A stretch of 11,280 nt of DNA, taken from Cryomorphaceae bacterium (GTDB lineage Bacteria; Bacteroidota; Bacteroidia; Flavobacteriales; Schleiferiaceae). Below are positions 6,660 through 11,280 of this stretch, piece after piece. The notes beneath the pieces were generated by a model. The model saw only the letters and a list, made by a program, of their open reading frames with translations, ran no database searches and had not been told where the DNA came from. The position numbers were made by a program, and so were the translations under genes. Every line of letters starts with the position of its first letter. Within the stretch, counting starts at the first letter, position 1. The DNA is taken from assembly GCA_002685435.1 (NCBI GenBank), contig NYXD01000131.1:1-11280 (forward strand), in the 5' to 3' direction.

Positions 6660-7545
6660 TGTGTCTCGACAAACGGAGGAGCTTGTAAAAGTCAAAAAGC
6701 AATACACTTCGTACCCCACCGATGAGCAATGCGCGTATACTGCTTGCAAATAGGAATCTTAATAGTCGAACTAAGTGCACTATTCCCGAACGTTGAAGTT
6801 TTCGGTAGACGGCAAATAATCGGACCTCTTCGTCAATTTTACCTTCTCTAATAAGCGCTGCGAGGTTATCCACGGCAAGGTCAGTTTTGTCAAGAAATTC
6901 TACGTCGCTATCTCCGTCTAAATGGTAAGCCGGATTTTCGATGTGTGTTATGGTTTTACACGCGTAACGCAATTCTTGTCCGAATAGAGTGTCTTCGTGC
7001 CCGTATTGTTTTAGACGTTCATCAAAAGGATGTTGAAGGAAAGTAGCGCGTAAAATGGCGAAATTAAAGGCACTAAAATTTGCATGAGGGCTTTCTGTAC
7101 GTTGGTGCGCAGGTATGGCTTCTTTGCGTTGGCCGATCGCATAACGAAGACTAGAGCGGTTCAGCTGGTATGCTGTTCCGCCGACGACAACTTCAGCTTC
7201 ATTTAGGGCGGTACAATAGGCAACAAGAAATCGATTCGGATGCACGGGAAGTGCGTCAGCGTCAAGAAACAATAAGTACTTACCCGTTGAGGCTTTGGCT
7301 ATGGTGTTTCTATTGTTACTGCGCCCAAGGCCATTAGGATTATGGAGGTAACGCAAGCTGTATTGGGTCTCCCATTGCTGCGCGTCAGCGGCGGGTTTTG
7401 GGTGCTGATCGCCTGCGATGATTTCAACAGTCCAATCTTCAGATAAAGCATGCCTCCCTTTGTCTAGGGCGTATAAAAGTGCGCCGAGATTGTCACCGTA
7501 ACTAGCAATGCAAATGCTCAACGTATTTTTAATAGGCGCGTCCAA
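6631..7545 (-). CDS. Glycosyltransferase family 2 protein with TTG start
   Basis: The protein has about 304 residues and a GT-A fold. The opening beta strand LSICIASYGDN is followed by GLGRSNNRNTIAKASTGKYL and FLDADALP with the metal-binding DAD at 95-97. GHEDTLFGQEL follows, with the ED pair (184-185) expected for the catalytic base. The C-terminal part (about 255-290) is hydrophobic and basic, which suggests membrane association. The usual role is transfer of a sugar from a nucleotide-sugar donor to a glycan or lipid; the substrate is unknown. The reading frame contains no ATG at all. The first usable start is TTG at 7545-7543, six bases past the ftsE stop and in the same frame as ftsE, so translation is probably coupled to ftsE. 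The 3' end overlaps the GT4 gene on the other strand. Confidence 0.85.
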   Translation of the reverse strand: MDAPIKNTLSICIASYGDNLGALLYALDKGRHALSEDWTVEIIAGDQHPKPAADAQQWETQYSLRYLHNPNGLGRSNNRNTIAKASTGKYLLFLDADALPVHPNRFLVAYCTALNEAEVVVGGTAYQLNRSSLRYAIGQRKEAIPAHQRTESPHANFSAFNFAILRATFLQHPFDERLKQYGHEDTLFGQELRYACKTITHIENPAYHLDGDSDVEFLDKTDLAVDNLAALIREGKIDEEVRLFAVYRKLQRSGIVHLVRLLRFLFASSIRALLIGGVRSVLLFDFYKLLRLSRHTIKIGRRNF

Positions 7546-7551
7546 AAGATT

Positions 7552-8229
7552 CTAGAAGGCTTGTACTTGAGCGCTGCTTACTCCGCCGTTTTCCACTTTT
7601 AGTGTGCGGTAAGCATATTTATGGATCAATTGGAAATCGTGTGTTGCCATCAAAACAGCCTTGCCTTGTTCAGTTAAACTAAGTAATAAGCTCATGATTT
7701 CTTCTGAGGTACGCGGGTCTAAATTTCCTGTTGGTTCATCGGCAAGGATGATTTTAGGATCATTTAACAGTGCACGCGCTATGGCTACTCTTTGCTGTTC
7801 TCCACCTGAGATCTCAAAGGTGCTCTTATGCTTTTTATTCTGCATACCTACTAAGGATAGAACTTCTACAATTCTCGTGGCACGTGCTTCCTTGTCTTTC
7901 CAGCCTGTTGCACGAAGAACAAAATCTAGATTGCCTTCAACGCTTCGATCGCTGAGCAATTGAAAGTCTTGAAATACGATGCCTAAATCGCGACGTAAGG
8001 CTGGGATGCTTTTATCTTTTAGTCCGTTGAGTTCGTGATCTGCAACCCGGCCTTCTCCTTGCGTTAAGGGCAAGTCACCGTAAAGTGTTTTTAGAACTGA
8101 GCTTTTACCTGATCCCGTTTGCCCAATGAGATATACGAATTCACCTGCACTGATTTCGAAGTTTACCGCGCTAAGAACGAGGTGTTTGCCTTGGAAAATA
8201 GATGCGTTTTTTAAAGCGACTAAAGCCAT
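7552..8229 (-). CDS. ftsE: Cell-division ATP-binding protein FtsE
   Basis: This is a 225-residue ABC-type ATPase with every motif in place: Walker A GQTGSGKSS (36-44), Q-loop VFQDF with Q87, signature SGGEQQRVAIARAL (141-154), Walker B IILADEP (160-166), D-loop NLD and H-loop MATHDF with H197. The phrases GEFVYLIGQTGSGKSSVLKT, LYGDLPL, RATGWKD and LLNDPKIILADEPTGNLD match flavobacterial FtsE closely. In other bacteria FtsE works with the membrane protein FtsX to switch on peptidoglycan hydrolases during division. No ftsX is next to it here; in Bacteroidota ftsX is, as I recall, usually elsewhere in the genome. The ATG at 8229 has no Shine-Dalgarno. The gene ends in TAG, followed in the same frame by the GT2 gene, and is divergent from the large repeat protein. 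Confidence 0.93.
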   Translation of the reverse strand: MALVALKNASIFQGKHLVLSAVNFEISAGEFVYLIGQTGSGKSSVLKTLYGDLPLTQGEGRVADHELNGLKDKSIPALRRDLGIVFQDFQLLSDRSVEGNLDFVLRATGWKDKEARATRIVEVLSLVGMQNKKHKSTFEISGGEQQRVAIARALLNDPKIILADEPTGNLDPRTSEEIMSLLLSLTEQGKAVLMATHDFQLIHKYAYRTLKVENGGVSSAQVQAF

Positions 8230-8341
8230 TGAGTAAAAGATCAGTTATAGGGCTACAAGCTATTAAATCCTCACTAGAATACATACCAAAGTAGCGAGGT
8301 TCTGCGTTTTTTCATGTGAATAACTCCCCTTAATAAACCTG

Positions 8342-8374
8342 TTTTACCGTACCACGTGCGAAGGGCTACGTTTA
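8342..8374 (+). promoter_or_regulatory. Possible promoter of the TPR gene
   Basis: TTTT (8342-8345), a 21-base spacer and TACGTTTA (8367-8374) resemble the Bacteroidota pair TTTG / TAnnTTTG with one mismatch in each element. Transcription would start near 8381, about 15 bases before the ATG. It lies in the 166-base divergent region shared with ftsE, where I find no convincing ftsE promoter: a TTTG exists on the minus strand (plus 8287-8290) but has no good partner. Confidence 0.4.
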
Positions 8375-8395
8375 TTTTTAAGGATAAACCTGAAA

Positions 8396-11280
8396 ATGAT
8401 GAGAAGATTTCTCTACAGCGCGTTGTTGCTGGCCTTTACTCATTTAGGTATGGCTCAAGAAACACCTTTGGAGGCGGGACTTGAAGCAACCTACAGTGAA
8501 AGTGTTAATTTGTTTGAAGACGGACTCTATGCAGCCGCAAGAGTTGGTTTTGACGAACTGCTTGAGTCTAATTTACCGACGCAGAGCTTTTTGAAGGAGG
8601 AGAGTAGCTTTTATCGAGCGCTCTGCGCACTTTATCTGATGAATGAAAACAGCGAATACTTTTTGACGTATTTCGCTCAAACGTATCCCTTGAGTCCGCG
8701 TTGGCAAGAAGCACACATTACAGCGGCAAATTATTACTTTAATAATCGCAGATATAAGAAAGTCGTACAATGGCTTGGGGCCATTGATCAGCAGGATGTT
8801 GCGTCAAGTTTTAGAAGTGAATACTATTTTAAATTGGCTTACAGTTATCTGATGGCCAAGGATGTAGATAAGGCTCGAAATCTATTTTTTCAAGGCAAGG
8901 ATTACAAAGGAGAATACCGCAGTCATCACAGGTACTATTATGGACATATTGCTTACCAGGCAGAACAGTACAGCACCGCTGTTGAGCAGTTTAAGGTGCT
9001 CGTGGGTGACGATAGATTTGGAGGCGTAGTGCCTTATTACTTAAGTCAGATTTACTACAAGACGGGCGAAATTGATGAATTACTGCGTGTTGGAGAGGAG
9101 TTATTGGAGCAAGCGGTAGCCTCAAGAGCTGCTGAGGTTGCAAAACTCATCGGGGAAGGCTATTACCAAAAGAAAGATTGGAAATCAGCAGCACTATATT
9201 TGGAAAAACACCAGGTGCTTGGTGGTAAGCTAGACCAGCAAGACCATTATAAATTAGGTTTTGTGCTTTACAAGACTAACCGTTACGAAGAGGCGATAAG
9301 TGCATTTAATAAGATTCACAATCGGGGAGATGATTTAGGGCAGAGTGCTTATTACCATCTGGCAGATTGCTATTTAAAAACCGGCAAAAAAACCGAGGCT
9401 CAATCCGCTTTTTTCCGTGCTAGTGAAAGTGGAAAAGATCAGTCGCTACGTGAAGACGCCTATTTTAATTACGCAAAATTGGCCTATGATTCTAGTACCC
9501 CTTTTGAACAGCCTTTAGATATTTTTAAAGCCTTTTTAAGCACCTATCCCAACAGTCGTCACCGACAAGAAGCGAATGAATACCTCGCGAATTTATACCT
9601 AAACTCTAAAGATTACGAGAGTGCGATGAAAGCAATTTCGGCTGCAGGTTTAGATCAGCCGACTATGCAAGGCGCGTATCAAAAGGTAGCTTATTTCAGG
9701 GGAGTGCAGCATTTTAATGCAATTCAATATACCGCTGCAAGGCGTTTATTCAATAAGTCTTTAGACTATCCATTAAATAATATCTATGCGGCCTTAGCGC
9801 ATTATTGGTTGGCAGAGATTGCATATAGAGAAGACGATTTTGATGCGGCGCTCATAGAAATTAGTATGTTCGAGGCTACGCCGGGTTCTGCAACGCTCAG
9901 TGAATACAGACGCAGCCTTTACAACAAAGGGTATGCTTATTTCTCGAAAGAAGATTACCGCAATGCGGCAACTACTTTCCGGTTGTTCCTGAATAGTGCT
10001 AAACTTGGGAAAAAATTGGCAAACGACGCGGAACTTCGGTTGGCGGATTCCTATTTTATGACGGCCCAATATGCGAATGCCATAACGTATTACACTACTT
10101 ACCTCGGAAGGAAAGTACCCGATGCTGATTACGCGGCATTCCAACGTTCACTTTGTTATGGATTAGTTGATGAACCTCAGAAAAAGGGAGATGCTTTAGA
10201 AGCGTTAGTTAAGCGATTCCCAAATTCTGTTTATGCAACAGATGCGTATTTTGAATTGGGCGAAACGTACATGAAATTGGGCAAAAACAAGCGTGCTGAA
10301 GGGATCTTTAATTCCTTTATAGCAGATTACCCCAAGAGTCGTTTTGTGAAAAATGCGCATGTAGCACTGGGTTTGATTTACCGTACACAGGGGAATGGCG
10401 CAGCGGCTTTAACTGCTTTTAAAAGGGTTGTCGAAACGTATCCAAATACCCCTGAAAGTAAAGAAGCATTAGGACTGGCGAAAATTCAATATTCAGAATT
10501 GGACCAATTAGGCGATTATGTAGATTGGATACAAACACTTACGGGGACAGATATTGGCCAGAGTGCGCTGGATTCGACACTTTACAATGGTGCATTTGAT
10601 CGTTACAGCTTGGGAGATTGCCCTGGTGCGAAAAAAGGCATGCTGGAGTACCTCGCTAAATTCCCTGATGGCATTTTCCAAGTTCCTGCGAATTATTACA
10701 TGGCTGAATGTGCTTTCGCTGAGGGCGATGATGCAATGGCGACCTCAGGTTATGAAGCCGTAGAGCGCTCAGGAGAATTGAGTTTCCGTAAAAGAACAGT
10801 AGAGCGCTTGGCGAGCTTGTACTATGCGGATGAAGATTTTGAAGCTGCGTTTACATATTTCCAGCAAGTGGTAAGTCTAGTCGGGAATGCAGATGAAGGT
10901 CGTCGTGCGCGCCTAGGCTTAATGCGTTGTGCTAAAGCATTAGAGGATGTTCCTGTCGTTATGCAATATGCTGAAAGCTTATTGCAGGATGAAGGTCTTC
11001 CCGCAGAATGGCGGTCAGAGGCATTAATGAATGCTGCACGTAGTGCATTGCAAATGAGCGACAGTGCCAATGCAAAACGCTATTACACGCAGGTAGCAGA
11101 GGAGATTAAAGGAGAGGCACAGGCGGAATCGAATTATTATTTAGCTGAATTCGAATTTGTACAAGCTAAATATGAAGCTTCGAATGAGCGAATCTTCTGG
11201 ATGATTGATAATTTACCTACCTATCCACAATGGCGATGGAAATCTTTATTGCTTATGGCAAAAAATTATGCCGGCCTTCA
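8396..11280 (+). CDS. Large secreted tetratricopeptide-repeat protein (3' end beyond the window)
   Basis: The frame is open from ATGATG at 8396 to the last base, 961 codons without a stop. The N-terminus MMRRFLYSALLLAFTHLGMA is a signal peptide with likely cleavage before QE (residue 21), and there is no lipobox Cys, so the protein is probably periplasmic. The rest is helical repeats of tetratricopeptide type, for example about 283-345 (YKLGFVLYKTNRYEEAISAF, YYHLADCYLKTGKKTEAQSA), 506-570 (NKGYAYFSKEDYRNAATTF, LRLADSYFMTAQYANAI) and 615-690 (YFELGETYMKLGKNKRAEGI, LGLIYRTQGNGAAALTAF). Several repeats end in YPxS or YPNT, as in CpoB/BamD-like proteins. No enzymatic motif is seen, so a scaffold role is likely. 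The last visible residues (DNLPTYPQWRWKSLLLMAKN) resemble the end region of long flavobacterial TPR proteins of about 1,000 residues, suggesting only some tens of residues are missing. Its divergent neighbour ftsE hints at a division or envelope role, which is inference. Confidence 0.9.
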   Translation, partial: MMRRFLYSALLLAFTHLGMAQETPLEAGLEATYSESVNLFEDGLYAAARVGFDELLESNLPTQSFLKEESSFYRALCALYLMNENSEYFLTYFAQTYPLSPRWQEAHITAANYYFNNRRYKKVVQWLGAIDQQDVASSFRSEYYFKLAYSYLMAKDVDKARNLFFQGKDYKGEYRSHHRYYYGHIAYQAEQYSTAVEQFKVLVGDDRFGGVVPYYLSQIYYKTGEIDELLRVGEELLEQAVASRAAEVAKLIGEGYYQKKDWKSAALYLEKHQVLGGKLDQQDHYKLGFVLYKTNRYEEAISAFNKIHNRGDDLGQSAYYHLADCYLKTGKKTEAQSAFFRASESGKDQSLREDAYFNYAKLAYDSSTPFEQPLDIFKAFLSTYPNSRHRQEANEYLANLYLNSKDYESAMKAISAAGLDQPTMQGAYQKVAYFRGVQHFNAIQYTAARRLFNKSLDYPLNNIYAALAHYWLAEIAYREDDFDAALIEISMFEATPGSATLSEYRRSLYNKGYAYFSKEDYRNAATTFRLFLNSAKLGKKLANDAELRLADSYFMTAQYANAITYYTTYLGRKVPDADYAAFQRSLCYGLVDEPQKKGDALEALVKRFPNSVYATDAYFELGETYMKLGKNKRAEGIFNSFIADYPKSRFVKNAHVALGLIYRTQGNGAAALTAFKRVVETYPNTPESKEALGLAKIQYSELDQLGDYVDWIQTLTGTDIGQSALDSTLYNGAFDRYSLGDCPGAKKGMLEYLAKFPDGIFQVPANYYMAECAFAEGDDAMATSGYEAVERSGELSFRKRTVERLASLYYADEDFEAAFTYFQQVVSLVGNADEGRRARLGLMRCAKALEDVPVVMQYAESLLQDEGLPAEWRSEALMNAARSALQMSDSANAKRYYTQVAEEIKGEAQAESNYYLAEFEFVQAKYEASNERIFWMIDNLPTYPQWRWKSLLLMAKNYAGL

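Noticed and set aside
7661..7963. Plus-strand open frame of 100 codons opposite ftsE
   Set aside because: It is antisense to well-conserved ABC ATPase motifs and has low-complexity, unfamiliar sequence.
8353..8358. CACGTG palindrome in the ftsE/TPR intergenic region
   Set aside because: Six bases is too short to support a binding site, and it lies within the spacer of the candidate TPR promoter.
9794..10144. 116-codon minus-strand open frame inside the TPR gene
   Set aside because: It is antisense to a continuous, clearly repeat-coding frame and has no domain-like sequence.

Overview
The window looks like ordinary chromosomal DNA of a marine-type Bacteroidota bacterium, most likely of the order Flavobacteriales. 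The reasons are a YidC of Bacteroidota type, an Omp28-like lipoprotein, the long form of QueA, an FtsE of flavobacterial style, starts without Shine-Dalgarno sequences, and one clear promoter of the Bacteroidota kind (TTTG, 18 bases, TAnnTTTG). The species-level assignment is inference. I see no RNA genes, insertion sequences, CRISPR or phage genes.

Layout: yidC (+) enters from the left edge, missing only about four bases of its start, and ends at a strong GC-rich hairpin terminator (1778-1807). Next, on the minus strand, is a small secreted-protein gene whose last third is cut off by two in-frame stop codons (1810-2184); I read it as a pseudogene. A second terminator (2200-2227) closes the next minus-strand gene, an Omp28-like thioredoxin-fold lipoprotein (2249-3253). 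Upstream of that come a secreted endonuclease/exonuclease/phosphatase-family protein (3301-4251) and queA (4316-5494), also on the minus strand. Divergent from queA, with only 61 bases between them, is a GT4-type glycosyltransferase (5556-6659). It overlaps tail to tail by 29 bases with a GT2 glycosyltransferase (6631-7545, minus). That gene follows ftsE (7552-8229, minus) in the same reading frame after a single amber stop. Divergent from ftsE is a very large secreted tetratricopeptide-repeat protein (8396 to beyond the right edge), open for 961 codons.

Common themes are the cell envelope (YidC insertase, FtsE, two glycosyltransferases, exported proteins) and tRNA modification (QueA, queuosine). 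I found no convincing new multi-gene system. The most notable observations are the small gene with two nonsense codons whose downstream protein sequence is still recognisable, the methionine-free GT2 gene that seems to depend on a TTG start two codons after the ftsE amber stop, and the overlapping divergent promoters between queA and the GT4 gene.
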